Assembly: GCA_040217795.1 (NCBI GenBank)
Contig: JBEHWK010000015.1
Location: 1-35,644, forward strand
DNA: 35,644 nucleotides
Origin: Clostridium_T sp040217795
Lineage (GTDB): Bacteria; Bacillota; Clostridia; Clostridiales; Clostridiaceae
Reading direction: 5' to 3'
The notes under the pieces were generated by a model. That model made no database searches, had not been told where the DNA came from, and saw nothing but the letters and a program-made list of their open reading frames with translations. Below, piece by piece: positions 12,813 through 22,543 of the stretch. Position numbers and translations under genes: made by a program. Numbering within the stretch: the first letter of the stretch is position 1; each line of letters begins with the position of its first letter.

Positions 12813-14477
12813 ATGAAGGATTTTAAAAAAAGTGTGGTTTATCAGATATACCCAAAGTCTTTTAGTGACTCAAACGGGGATGGGATTGGAGATATAAAAG
12901 GAGTAACAGGCAGACTAAACTATCTGCAATACTTGGGAGTAGATTATATATGGCTTACACCTTTCTATATATCTCCTCAAAGAGACAATGGTTACGATGT
13001 AGCAGACTATAGAAATATTGATCCTATATTTGGAACAATGGAGGACTTTGAAGAACTTATTTCAGAAGCGAAAGAAAGAAATATTCAAATAATGCTGGAT
13101 ATGGTGTTCAATCATACTTCTACTGAGCATAACTGGTTCAGGAATGCATTGGCAGGAGATGAAAAGTATAGGGATTACTATATTTTTAAGGAACCGGTTG
13201 ATGGAATGGCACCTACTAACTGGGAGTCTAAATTCGGAGGGTCAGCCTGGGAATATGTAAAAGAGCTCGATATGTACTATCTGCATTTGTTTGATAGGAC
13301 TCAGGCTGATCTGAATTGGGAAAATCCTCAGGTGAGAAATGAGATGTATGATATAGTAAACTATTGGGCTGAAAAGGGGGTCAAGGGTTTCAGATTTGAT
13401 GTAGTGAATCTTATTTCAAAGCCGGAAAAATACGAAAATGATTATGATGGAGATGGACGAAGGTTCTATACAGATGGACCTAAAATACATGATTATCTTA
13501 AGGGGCTAAATGAAAATAGTTTTGGCAGGCATGAAGGTGTAATAACAGTTGGGGAAATGTCATCCACATCAATTAAAAACTGTATAAGATATTCAAATCC
13601 TGATGAAAAGGAATTATCAATGGTTTTTAGTTTTCATCATCTGAAGGTTGATTATAAAAATGGTGATAAGTGGACATTGATGGATTTTGACTTTTTTGAG
13701 TTGAAAAGAATAATAAATAATTGGCAGATTGGTATGGAAAATGGGTCAGGATGGAATGCTCTTTTCTGGTGCAATCATGACCAGCCGAGAGTTGTTTCAA
13801 GATTCGGTGATGATAAAAAATACTTAAAAGAGTCTGCTAAAATGCTTGGGACTGCTATGCATATGTTAAGAGGAACACCATATATATACCAGGGAGAAGA
13901 AATAGGAATGACCAATGCTTATTTTGAGAGTATTGAGGAGTACAGGGATGTTGAGTCTGTAAATTACTATAGCATACTTCAAAGTCAGGGTAAAAGCAAA
14001 GATGAGATTACCAGGATACTTCAGTCAAAGTCAAGAGATAATTCAAGAACTCCAATGCAGTGGAGTAATGAGGAAAATTGCGGCTTTACTGAAGGAATTC
14101 CCTGGATGCCGCTGGGCAGAAATAAGCATATAGACGTTGAAGCTGCTTTAATGGATGAAGGTTCGATATTCTATCATTATAAAGAATTAATATCCTTAAG
14201 AAAAAATAATGATGTAATAGCATATGGAACGTATGAACCTTTATTGGAGAATAATCCTCAAATTTTTTCATATATAAGAAAATATAAAAATCAGAAATTG
14301 ATTGTATTAAACAATTTCTATGGAAAAGAAACTAAAATAGATTTAACCCAGGAAGTGAATTTTGAAAATTATACTTTTAAAAAAATACTTATATCAAATT
14401 ATGAGAACTCATCCGAGAATATGGAAGATATCATTTTAAGACCATATGAATCTGTAGTGTATCTTCTTGAGAAGTAA
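12813..14477 (+). CDS. treA: Trehalose-6-phosphate hydrolase (alpha,alpha-phosphotrehalase, GH13)
   Basis: 554 aa from ATG 12813, with GGGAGGA 7 bp before it. A GH13 alpha-amylase-family enzyme: region I DMVFNHTS, region II GFRFDVVN with nucleophile D196, region III ITVGEMS with acid/base E248, and region IV WCNHDQPR with the third acid. It begins VVYQIYPKSFSDSNGDGIGD as is usual for the oligo-1,6-glucosidase/TreA branch. The placement between treP and treR specifies trehalose-6-phosphate, cleaved to glucose and glucose-6-phosphate in the cytoplasm. Confidence 0.95.
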   Translation: MKDFKKSVVYQIYPKSFSDSNGDGIGDIKGVTGRLNYLQYLGVDYIWLTPFYISPQRDNGYDVADYRNIDPIFGTMEDFEELISEAKERNIQIMLDMVFNHTSTEHNWFRNALAGDEKYRDYYIFKEPVDGMAPTNWESKFGGSAWEYVKELDMYYLHLFDRTQADLNWENPQVRNEMYDIVNYWAEKGVKGFRFDVVNLISKPEKYENDYDGDGRRFYTDGPKIHDYLKGLNENSFGRHEGVITVGEMSSTSIKNCIRYSNPDEKELSMVFSFHHLKVDYKNGDKWTLMDFDFFELKRIINNWQIGMENGSGWNALFWCNHDQPRVVSRFGDDKKYLKESAKMLGTAMHMLRGTPYIYQGEEIGMTNAYFESIEEYRDVESVNYYSILQSQGKSKDEITRILQSKSRDNSRTPMQWSNEENCGFTEGIPWMPLGRNKHIDVEAALMDEGSIFYHYKELISLRKNNDVIAYGTYEPLLENNPQIFSYIRKYKNQKLIVLNNFYGKETKIDLTQEVNFENYTFKKILISNYENSSENMEDIILRPYESVVYLLEK

Positions 14478-14511
14478 AAAATTATATGGTAAAGTATTTA
14501 TGGTGATAAAG

Positions 14512-15225
14512 ATGAATAGTAAGTACTTTACATTATATAATAAAATTGTAGAAGATATTGAAAAAGGGATTTTAAAACATGGTTCAAAGCTTCCTTCCGA
14601 GAATGATTATATGCAGAAATATAATATTTCCAGAGATACTGTGAGAAAAGCCCTTAACATGCTGGAGCAGAACGGGTATATCAATAAAATCAAAGGTAAG
14701 GGATCATTTGTTTTGGATATTAACAGGCATAACTTTTCAGTGTCCGGGTTAATAAGCTTTAAGGAAGTTTCTGAAAAGATGGGTAAGAGCACCAAAACTT
14801 ATGTAAAGGGGCTTGAACTTATTGAGGCAGATGATTATCTGAGTTCAAAGCTTAATATTAAGGCCGGAGATAAGGTTTGGAAGGTAGTCAGAGTCAGAGA
14901 GATAGAAAACAAAAAAATTATCCTGGACATTGATTATTTTAACAGCAATTATGTAAACTCCCTGACAAGGGAAATATGTGAGGGTTCCATATATGATTAT
15001 TTAGAAAATGTATTGAAACTTAAAATTAACTTTGCGAAAAAGGAAATAACTGTTCAACAATGTTCAGATGGGGACAGGAAATATCTGGACATGAATGGAT
15101 TTGACATGATAGTTTTAGTGGATACCACAGTATACCTGCAGGACGGAACCTTATTTCAGTATACTGAATCAAGGCACAGGCCCGATAAGTTTAAGTTTGT
15201 AGATTTTGCAAGAAGAAATTATTAA
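14512..15225 (+). CDS. treR: Trehalose operon repressor, GntR family
   Basis: 237 aa from ATG 14512, matching the usual TreR length (about 238) and start (KYFTLYNKIVEDIEKGIL); upstream in-frame starts at 14467 and 14500 exist but the first overlaps treA and both lack better sites. Residues ~1-70 are the GntR winged helix (LPSENDYMQKYNISRDTVRKALNMLE). Residues ~80-235 are the UTRA effector domain, which in TreR binds trehalose-6-phosphate. It should repress the twin TGTACGTACA operators ahead of treP. Confidence 0.93.
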   Translation: MNSKYFTLYNKIVEDIEKGILKHGSKLPSENDYMQKYNISRDTVRKALNMLEQNGYINKIKGKGSFVLDINRHNFSVSGLISFKEVSEKMGKSTKTYVKGLELIEADDYLSSKLNIKAGDKVWKVVRVREIENKKIILDIDYFNSNYVNSLTREICEGSIYDYLENVLKLKINFAKKEITVQQCSDGDRKYLDMNGFDMIVLVDTTVYLQDGTLFQYTESRHRPDKFKFVDFARRNY

Positions 15226-15228
15226 ATT

Positions 15229-15270
15229 AAAAATCACTATGAAAATATTATTTTCATAGTGATTTTTATT
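15229..15270 (+). terminator. tre operon terminator
   Basis: AAAAATCACTATGAAAAT (15229-15246) and ATTTTCATAGTGATTTTT (15250-15267) form a perfect 18-bp stem with loop ATT. Confidence 0.93.
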
Positions 15271-15311
15271 GTTTTATAATATAAGTAAACAATTCTATAG
15301 GAGAAAATCTA

Positions 15312-18300
15312 ATGGGTATTAAATTTGTATATGGAAGAGCAGGAGCTGGAAAAAGTTATTATTGTCTGCAATCTATTAAAAAAAGAATAGATGAAGGCAA
15401 AGAAGGAAAGTTCATATTGATAGTACCTGAACAATTTACATTCAGAACTGAAAACAGCCTCCTAAGATATGCATCAGAAAAAGCACTATTGAAAACAGAG
15501 GTTCTTAGTTTTAAAAGAATGGCTGACAGAGTATTTTCAGACTGCGGAGGTGCTGCAGCAGCAAAGTTGAATGACTCAGGAAGAAGTATGATTATACACA
15601 AGGTTTTGCAGGAGTCAGAAAAGGATTTAAAGATATTTAGAAGAGCATCAAGGCAAAAAGGGTTTATAGATGTTATATCAAATATTATAACTGAATTCAA
15701 AAAGTATAATGTAACCCAGGAAAGTCTGGAGGAATTTGCTCTATCAATAGATGAAAATTCAGAACTGAGACACAAGATAGAGGACTTAAAAATTATATAT
15801 TTAAAATTTGAGGAGTTAATGCATAAAAATTATATAGATGGAGATGACGAGCTTACTCTGTTAGCCCAAAAGTTATCAGAATGCTGCATATATGATAAGG
15901 CTGAAGTCTGGATAGATGAATTTACTGTTTTTACACCTCAGCAGTATGAAATTATTAGGATATTGGCTAAGAAGTGCAAGAATATATATATTACTCTCCT
16001 GGGAGAACAATGGAATAGTTCAGGTGAAGCAGATTATACAGATGTATTTAATGTTACAAAAAATACTGAAAAAAGAATTATTAAAATTATGAAGGAAAAC
16101 AATATACCCTTTGATGGAATAATTGATTTGAACCACGGTATTCCATACAAATTAAGAAATTCAAAGGAATTGGCTCACTTAGAAAAGTATTTTTACAAAT
16201 ATCCTTTTAAAGAATATTTAAAAGAAAATAAGGATATAGAAATATATAAAACTTCAAATACTTATGACGAAGTAGAACACATTGCAGTATATATCAAAGA
16301 ACTTGTAAGAGATAAGGGCCTTAGATACAGGGACATATCTTTAGTATGCAGAAATATAGATGATTATGAGAAAATAACTTCAGTTATATTCAGTGAATAT
16401 GAAATTCCATATTATATTGATAAGAAAAAAGATATTTTAAATAATCCTTTAGTAGTTCTTATAACATCATTATTGGAATTGCAGAATAAAAACTGGAATT
16501 ATGAAAGTATGTTTAAATACTTAAAAACAGGTCTAATAGGAACAGGTAAAAGGAACTTAGACATAATTGAAAATTATGTTTTAGCAAATGGCATAAAGAG
16601 AGATCAATGGATTTCAGATGAGGATTGGGAATATTATCCGCTGAGCTTCAGGGAAAACAATGAAGAAGATATACAAATGAAGATTCTTATTAATGAGATA
16701 AGAGACGAAATAAGAAGTCCTCTTATTAATTTCTATAAAAGAACAAAAGGGGAGAATACTGTAATAGAGCTGTGTGAGGCAATTTATGATTTTTTAATTG
16801 ATATAAAAGCCATAGATACAGTTAAAGCCTGGATAGAATCATTTTCTTCTGAAGGGTTGAAAGATAAAGAAAAAGAGTACTCTCAGATAATTTCCATTGT
16901 AATGGAGGTTCTTGATCAAGCTGTTGATGTTATGGCTGGTGAAAGAATGAACTTAAAAACTTTTTCCCAAATAATTAATGAAGGTTTTGAAAAATATCAG
17001 TTAGGGCTTATACCATTATCATTGGATGAGGTTACTGTAGGGGATATTGCAAGAGTTCGAAGCAATGACGTGAAAATACTCTTTTTGATAGGTGTAAATG
17101 ATGGTGTTATACCGGCATCCTCAAAAGATGAAGGAGTATTGTCAGACCATGACAGAGAGAAGTTAAAGAGTGGTGGAATATTATTGGCACCAGATTCAAA
17201 ATCAAAAGCTTTTGAAGAACAGCTGATGGTATATACAGCTTTGACTATTGCCAGTGAAAAGTTGATAGTAACATACCCTATGGCTGATTTTGAAGGAAAA
17301 TCCCTTAGAGCGTCAATAATAATACCAAGATTAAAAAAAATCTTTCCTAATGTAATTGAGGAAAGTGATATAAGTCAAGAGGCGAATAATCTTGATAAAG
17401 TGACTTCACCAGTACCAACCTTCAACAATATGATAGGAGCATTAAGAAAGAATTTTGACCAAGAGGAAATTGAAGAGTATTGGAGCCAGGTTTACAATTG
17501 GTACAAAAAACAAAAGGAGTGGGAACAAAAAGTTAGCAATATAGAGAGGGCACTATATTATACAAATCAAGTGGATAACCTGGACAAAGAAAAAATTAAG
17601 AAGATTTATTCTGGTGAGAAGGGCAAAATGATGTTTTCAGTATCAAGGCTTGAAAAATATGCTCAATGTCCATTTTCTTATTATGTTCAATATGGATTAA
17701 AAGCTAAGGACAGAAAGATATATGAGTTCTCTGCCCCCGACTTAGGTTCATTTATGCATGAAATTTTGGATGGATTCACTAGTTACGTAAAGAAAGAACA
17801 GTTAAACTGGAGTGAACTGAACAAGGATAAATGTTCAAAAATAGTGTCACTGCTGGTAGATCAAAAGCTGGAGGAAAATAAAGGGTTTATTTTAAACAGC
17901 TCAAAAAGATATAAGTATTTTACAGACAGATTCAAGAGAATTCTTTCAAAATCAGTTTCTGCAATATCAGAACATATGAAAAGAAGTACTTTTGAAATAT
18001 ACAAGAATGAATTTGAGTTTTCAGGTTTTAAAGATGCAGAACCGATAAAAGTGAATATATTTGATGGGGAAGAGGTATATCTTGCAGGAAGGGTAGACAG
18101 GGTAGATTTAGCTGAAATAGATGGTGAGAGTTATATAAGGGTTATAGATTACAAGTCAGGAAGCAAAAAGTTTGATTTAACAAAGCTTTTTTACGGGCTT
18201 CAGATACAGTTGCTTGTATATTTAGATGCCTTGATTAAAAACTCAAAGTATTTTCTAAATAAGCAGACGCTTCCGGGAGCCATTTTATACTTTAGAATTG

Positions 18301-18791
18301 ATGATCCTCTAATTTCTGTAGACAAAAGGATATCTGAAGAAGAAATTGAAAATAAGGTTTTATCATCATTTAAAATGGACGGACTAGTTCTTAAGGATCC
18401 CAGGATAATTAAAGCAATGGATAATGATGCGGGTTTATACTCTGTTGTTATTCCCGCAGGCATCAAGAAGGATGGGGACATTTCTTCCACAAGTTCAGCT
18501 GCCACTGAAGAGGAGTTTGAAATACTCAGGGATTATGTAAATTATAAGATTAAAGAACTATGTGAAGAAATGTTAAGCGGTAATATAAAAATAAATCCCA
18601 CAAAGGAAAGCACATTTGCTTATTGTGATTTTTGTGATTATTCTTCTGTATGTCAATTTGATACAGGTGTTAAAAATAACAAATATAAAACTATTAAATC
18701 AAAAAGCAAGGAACAAGTTTGGGATGATATGAAAAAGGTATTGGAGTCAGATATGAAAGGAGGGAATAAACTTGGGGAACAAATGGACTAA
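15312..18791 (+). CDS. addB: AddB, helicase-nuclease subunit B
   Basis: 1159 aa, the normal AddB size. The Walker A motif GRAGAGKS is at residues 8-15. The C-terminal RecB-type nuclease has VIDYKSGSKKFD. Four cysteines for the AddB iron-sulfur cluster are present: one in AQCPFSYY (~785) and three in CDFCDYSSVC (~1104-1113) with the C-x2-C-x5-C spacing of the family. With AddA it resects double-strand breaks and produces 3' tails for RecA. ATG 15312 follows AGGAG. A TATAAT at 15275-15280 could be its -10. It overlaps addA by 20 bp, implying translational coupling. Confidence 0.97.
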   Translation: MGIKFVYGRAGAGKSYYCLQSIKKRIDEGKEGKFILIVPEQFTFRTENSLLRYASEKALLKTEVLSFKRMADRVFSDCGGAAAAKLNDSGRSMIIHKVLQESEKDLKIFRRASRQKGFIDVISNIITEFKKYNVTQESLEEFALSIDENSELRHKIEDLKIIYLKFEELMHKNYIDGDDELTLLAQKLSECCIYDKAEVWIDEFTVFTPQQYEIIRILAKKCKNIYITLLGEQWNSSGEADYTDVFNVTKNTEKRIIKIMKENNIPFDGIIDLNHGIPYKLRNSKELAHLEKYFYKYPFKEYLKENKDIEIYKTSNTYDEVEHIAVYIKELVRDKGLRYRDISLVCRNIDDYEKITSVIFSEYEIPYYIDKKKDILNNPLVVLITSLLELQNKNWNYESMFKYLKTGLIGTGKRNLDIIENYVLANGIKRDQWISDEDWEYYPLSFRENNEEDIQMKILINEIRDEIRSPLINFYKRTKGENTVIELCEAIYDFLIDIKAIDTVKAWIESFSSEGLKDKEKEYSQIISIVMEVLDQAVDVMAGERMNLKTFSQIINEGFEKYQLGLIPLSLDEVTVGDIARVRSNDVKILFLIGVNDGVIPASSKDEGVLSDHDREKLKSGGILLAPDSKSKAFEEQLMVYTALTIASEKLIVTYPMADFEGKSLRASIIIPRLKKIFPNVIEESDISQEANNLDKVTSPVPTFNNMIGALRKNFDQEEIEEYWSQVYNWYKKQKEWEQKVSNIERALYYTNQVDNLDKEKIKKIYSGEKGKMMFSVSRLEKYAQCPFSYYVQYGLKAKDRKIYEFSAPDLGSFMHEILDGFTSYVKKEQLNWSELNKDKCSKIVSLLVDQKLEENKGFILNSSKRYKYFTDRFKRILSKSVSAISEHMKRSTFEIYKNEFEFSGFKDAEPIKVNIFDGEEVYLAGRVDRVDLAEIDGESYIRVIDYKSGSKKFDLTKLFYGLQIQLLVYLDALIKNSKYFLNKQTLPGAILYFRIDDPLISVDKRISEEEIENKVLSSFKMDGLVLKDPRIIKAMDNDAGLYSVVIPAGIKKDGDISSTSSAATEEEFEILRDYVNYKIKELCEEMLSGNIKINPTKESTFAYCDFCDYSSVCQFDTGVKNNKYKTIKSKSKEQVWDDMKKVLESDMKGGNKLGEQMD

Positions 18792-21700
18792 TGAGCAGCT
18801 CGAAGCAATTGAAACAAGAGGGTGCAACCTTCTGGTTGCTGCTGCAGCCGGTTCAGGAAAGACAGCTGTTTTAGTGGAAAGAATAATAAAGATAATCACT
18901 GATAAAGAAAATCCAGTTGATATAGATAAGCTGCTGGTTGTAACTTTCACATCTGCAGCTGCAGGGGAAATGAGAGAAAGAATAGCAGATGCCATTTCAA
19001 AAGAGCTGGAGAAGGATCCGGATTCAAGGGTTCTTCAAAGGCAGCTTACATTGCTTAGCAAGTCAAGCATAACCACTATGCATTCTTTTTGTCTTGATGT
19101 GATAAAAAACAATTTTCATTATATAGATTTGGATCCTTCATTCAGGATAAGCGATGATACAGAAGGAACATTAATGAAGCTGGAAGCTTTAACTGAAATA
19201 TTTGAAGAGCTGTTTGAGAAAGAAGACAGAGGTTTTTTAAGCCTGTTGGATGCTTATGGAACAGGGAAGAATGACAAGAAGCTTCAGGATTTAGTATTAA
19301 ATCTATATGAGTTCTCAATGAGTGGTCCCTGGCCTGAAAGGTGGCTTCAGGAAAAGGCTGAGGAGTTCAATATAATTAATGAATTGGAATTAGAGAATAC
19401 TCAATGGATCAAGCTTCTTAAAAAATTAACGGAAATAGAAATTGACAGTATTATTAAAAATTTAGAAACAGCCAGAAATCTTGCTGAAAATAATTCAGGG
19501 CTTCAGCCTTATGCAGAAAACTTAAAAGAAGATATTGTTATTATAAGTGATCTAATAGACAAGTTGAAACAATCAAGCTTGTCTGAAATTTTCACAGCAG
19601 TAAACAATATAGAATTTTCTAAACTTAAGAGGGTGTTGTCCAAAAATGTAGAGGATCCTAAGGTTCAGGACAAAATAAAGAGAATAAGAGATAAGTCTAA
19701 AAAATCAATAGTGGGTATTTCCCAGGAAATATTTAATTCACCACCTGAGGATATACTTAAGGACTTGAAAGAAACCTATCCTCTGATGAAGGCATTAAGC
19801 AGACTGGTCATAAATTTTAAAGTTGCTTATGAAGCGAAAAAAAGAGAAAGGGGAGTTTTAGACTTTAATGATTTAGAACACCTTTGTTTAAAGATACTTA
19901 CAGATGAACAAAATATATCAAGACCATCATCTGTGGCTTTAGGTTTCAGAGAGAAATTTACAGAGGTATTGGTCGATGAGTACCAGGATTCCAATAATGT
20001 TCAGGAAACTATAATTTCCCTGGTATCAAGGAAAGAAACAGATAATCCGAATGTGTTTATGGTAGGTGATGTTAAGCAGAGTATTTACAGGTTCAGGCAG
20101 GCAAAACCTGAACTATTCTTAAATAAGTATAATACTTACGGAACTGAATGTGGCTCTAAGAACAAAAAGATCATGCTTTATAAAAACTTCAGAAGCAGAG
20201 AATCGGTAATTAATGGAGCAAACTTCATATTTAAAGAGATTATGTCAGAAGCTTTAGGAGAATTGGAGTATACTGATGATGAGGCTTTAAACTTAGGGGC
20301 ATGTTATGCACAGCCAGATCAATATGATATTGATTTTGCAGGGAATATAGAACTTCATATTGCAGATAAAAGCGCAGATGAAGGCAACGGGGATTCGGAA
20401 GAAGAAAATCATGATATTGAAGTTGAAGAAGAGGATCTCACAGGAGTCCAATTAGAGGCAAGAATTGTTGGTAAAAGAATTAAAGAACTTATGAGTGCTA
20501 AAGTTGATAAAACATATATGGTTATAGATAAATCAACTGGAAAGTATAGAAAAGTAAGATATAAGGATATAGTGATTCTTCTGAGGGCTACTAAAAGCTG
20601 GGCTGAAGTTTTTTCAGCAGAGTTAGGAGCATTGGGAATACCAGTGTATTCTGATGCAGGAACAGGTTATTTCGAGACTATAGAAATACGAACTATATTA
20701 TCATTATTACAAATTATAGATAACCCTCTGCAGGATGTCCCATTATTGGCAGCTTTAAAAAGTCCTATTTTTTCATTTACAGCAGAGGAACTAGGGGATT
20801 TAAGAATTCTAGGGGAAGATAAGTATTTTTACGAGGTAATTGAAGAAATAGCGCAGGATAAAAAAAAGGTATCAGGAGAATTTAAGGAAAAGTGTATCTC
20901 ATTTATTGAAAGTTTAGATAAGTGGAGAAAAAAAGTCATGTATACTCCTATAGACGAGTTTATATGGTATCTATACATGGACACGTCATATTATGGATTT
21001 GCAGGAGGAATGGTAAATGGGGTACAAAGGCAAGCTAACCTGAAAATTTTATTTCAGAGGGCAAGACAGTTTGAATCAACCAGTTTCAAGGGCTTGTTTA
21101 ATTTCATTAATTTTATACACAAGTTGAAAAAGTCTTCAGGAGATATGGGAAGTGCTAAAATTCTTGGTGAAAACGAAGATGTAGTAAGAATAATGAGTAT
21201 TCATAAAAGTAAAGGACTTGAGTTTCCTGTTGTATTTATAAGCGGATGCGGAAAGAGATTCAATCTTATGGATTTAAACAAAGATGTAATGTTTCACGAT
21301 GAGTTAGGATTGGGACCACAGTTTATCAATCCCGAGCAGAGGATAACGTATCCTTCTATAGCTAAAAATGCAATTAAGAAAAAAATACTTTTGGAAACAC
21401 TATCTGAGGAAATGAGAATTCTTTATGTAGGTCTCACAAGAGCTAAGGAAAAACTCATTATAACAGGATCCGTTAATAACTTTCATAGGAATATTGAAAA
21501 GTGGAGTTCCTCAGCATCAATTTCAGAAGGAGGAATACCTCCATATGAACTAATAAAAATGAGAAGTTTTCTCGATTGGATAGCAACAGCCATCTGCAGG
21601 CACAGAGACGGCGCAGTACTGAGGGGTTCAGAATATCAGACAGAAGGAATAATTGATGATGATTCACGATGGGATATCAAGCTTTGGAAAAGGTCTGATT

Positions 21701-22500
21701 TCTCGGAAAATGAAGCTGTGCCTGATGAAGACACCATTGAAGAAAAACAGTTGTTTATTAATAATGACTCAGATTCAACTGATAAGGAAGTAGAGAGAAG
21801 GTTAGGATTTAAGTATAAGTTTAAAGAATCATCGTTCTTTCCCTCAAATGTGTCAGTATCAGAATTAAAGAAAAGGGCTTACAAGGATAGCAATGAAGTT
21901 ACACATAATTTATATAAGGAAGAATTGGAAGTAAAGCCTAAGTTCCTTCAAAAGGAAAGAGGATTATCACCTGCTGAAAGAGGAACTGTAATTCACTTTT
22001 TTATGCAGAAAATTGATTTATCAGCAGGAAATTCATATAATGAACTGAAAGCTAAGGTGGAAGAACTTGTATCAAAGGAGCTGCTTAGAAGAGATGAAGC
22101 TGAAGTAATAAATATTAAGAAGATAAGAAATTTCCTGAACAGCACATTAGGAAAAAGAATGTCACAGGCTTTAAAAGAAGGAAGGGAAGTAAGAAGGGAA
22201 CTACCATTCTATACAGAAATAAGCGCCTTAGAGTTTGACAGGGATCTTCCTGAAAAATACAAGGATGAGACTTTAAGGCTTCAGGGGGTAATCGATGCTT
22301 ATTTTGAAGAAGAAGATGGTATTGTTCTGTTGGATTATAAGACAGATTATGCAGAAGAAAATTCATTAAGTGAAATTGTTGAAAGATACAGAATTCAATT
22401 GAGTTATTACAGCGTGGCATTGGAAAGAATGACTGGAAAAAAGGTAAAGGAAAGATATCTTTATTTATTCAGCGTAAATAAGGAAATTAAGATAATATAA
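18772..22500 (+). CDS. addA: AddA, ATP-dependent helicase-nuclease subunit A
   Basis: 1242 aa, full length. UvrD/Rep-type SF1A helicase: Walker A AAAGSGKT (24-31), Walker B VLVDEYQDSN, GDVKQSIYRFR (motif III), MSIHKSKGLEFPVVF (motif V) and LYVGLTRAKEKL (motif VI). The C-terminal RecB-like nuclease has LLDYKTDY near residue 1187. The start is TTG 18772, supported by AAAGGAGGG 7 bp upstream and by the 20-bp overlap with addB. A strong two-way terminator follows. Confidence 0.97.
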   Translation: MGNKWTNEQLEAIETRGCNLLVAAAAGSGKTAVLVERIIKIITDKENPVDIDKLLVVTFTSAAAGEMRERIADAISKELEKDPDSRVLQRQLTLLSKSSITTMHSFCLDVIKNNFHYIDLDPSFRISDDTEGTLMKLEALTEIFEELFEKEDRGFLSLLDAYGTGKNDKKLQDLVLNLYEFSMSGPWPERWLQEKAEEFNIINELELENTQWIKLLKKLTEIEIDSIIKNLETARNLAENNSGLQPYAENLKEDIVIISDLIDKLKQSSLSEIFTAVNNIEFSKLKRVLSKNVEDPKVQDKIKRIRDKSKKSIVGISQEIFNSPPEDILKDLKETYPLMKALSRLVINFKVAYEAKKRERGVLDFNDLEHLCLKILTDEQNISRPSSVALGFREKFTEVLVDEYQDSNNVQETIISLVSRKETDNPNVFMVGDVKQSIYRFRQAKPELFLNKYNTYGTECGSKNKKIMLYKNFRSRESVINGANFIFKEIMSEALGELEYTDDEALNLGACYAQPDQYDIDFAGNIELHIADKSADEGNGDSEEENHDIEVEEEDLTGVQLEARIVGKRIKELMSAKVDKTYMVIDKSTGKYRKVRYKDIVILLRATKSWAEVFSAELGALGIPVYSDAGTGYFETIEIRTILSLLQIIDNPLQDVPLLAALKSPIFSFTAEELGDLRILGEDKYFYEVIEEIAQDKKKVSGEFKEKCISFIESLDKWRKKVMYTPIDEFIWYLYMDTSYYGFAGGMVNGVQRQANLKILFQRARQFESTSFKGLFNFINFIHKLKKSSGDMGSAKILGENEDVVRIMSIHKSKGLEFPVVFISGCGKRFNLMDLNKDVMFHDELGLGPQFINPEQRITYPSIAKNAIKKKILLETLSEEMRILYVGLTRAKEKLIITGSVNNFHRNIEKWSSSASISEGGIPPYELIKMRSFLDWIATAICRHRDGAVLRGSEYQTEGIIDDDSRWDIKLWKRSDFSENEAVPDEDTIEEKQLFINNDSDSTDKEVERRLGFKYKFKESSFFPSNVSVSELKKRAYKDSNEVTHNLYKEELEVKPKFLQKERGLSPAERGTVIHFFMQKIDLSAGNSYNELKAKVEELVSKELLRRDEAEVINIKKIRNFLNSTLGKRMSQALKEGREVRRELPFYTEISALEFDRDLPEKYKDETLRLQGVIDAYFEEEDGIVLLDYKTDYAEENSLSEIVERYRIQLSYYSVALERMTGKKVKERYLYLFSVNKEIKII

Positions 22501-22543
22501 AAAGTACGTAAGCATAAGTTTTTGATTTATGCTTACGTACTTT
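22501..22543. terminator. Bidirectional terminator between addA and cca
   Basis: AAAGTACGTAAGCATAA (22501-22517) and TTATGCTTACGTACTTT (22527-22543) pair perfectly over 17 bp. It lies between convergent genes, immediately after addA and touching the cca stop codon. T-runs on either side are short. Confidence 0.8.

Noticed and set aside
15359..15775. 138-codon minus-strand open frame inside addB, and similar long antisense frames in addA, pepT, fructokinase and niaR
   Set aside because: Mirror frames of genuine genes, without ribosome sites or recognisable domains.
22501..22543. GTACGTA inside the addA terminator as a third TreR operator
   Set aside because: It lacks the TGTACGTACA core and lies in a terminator between convergent genes.
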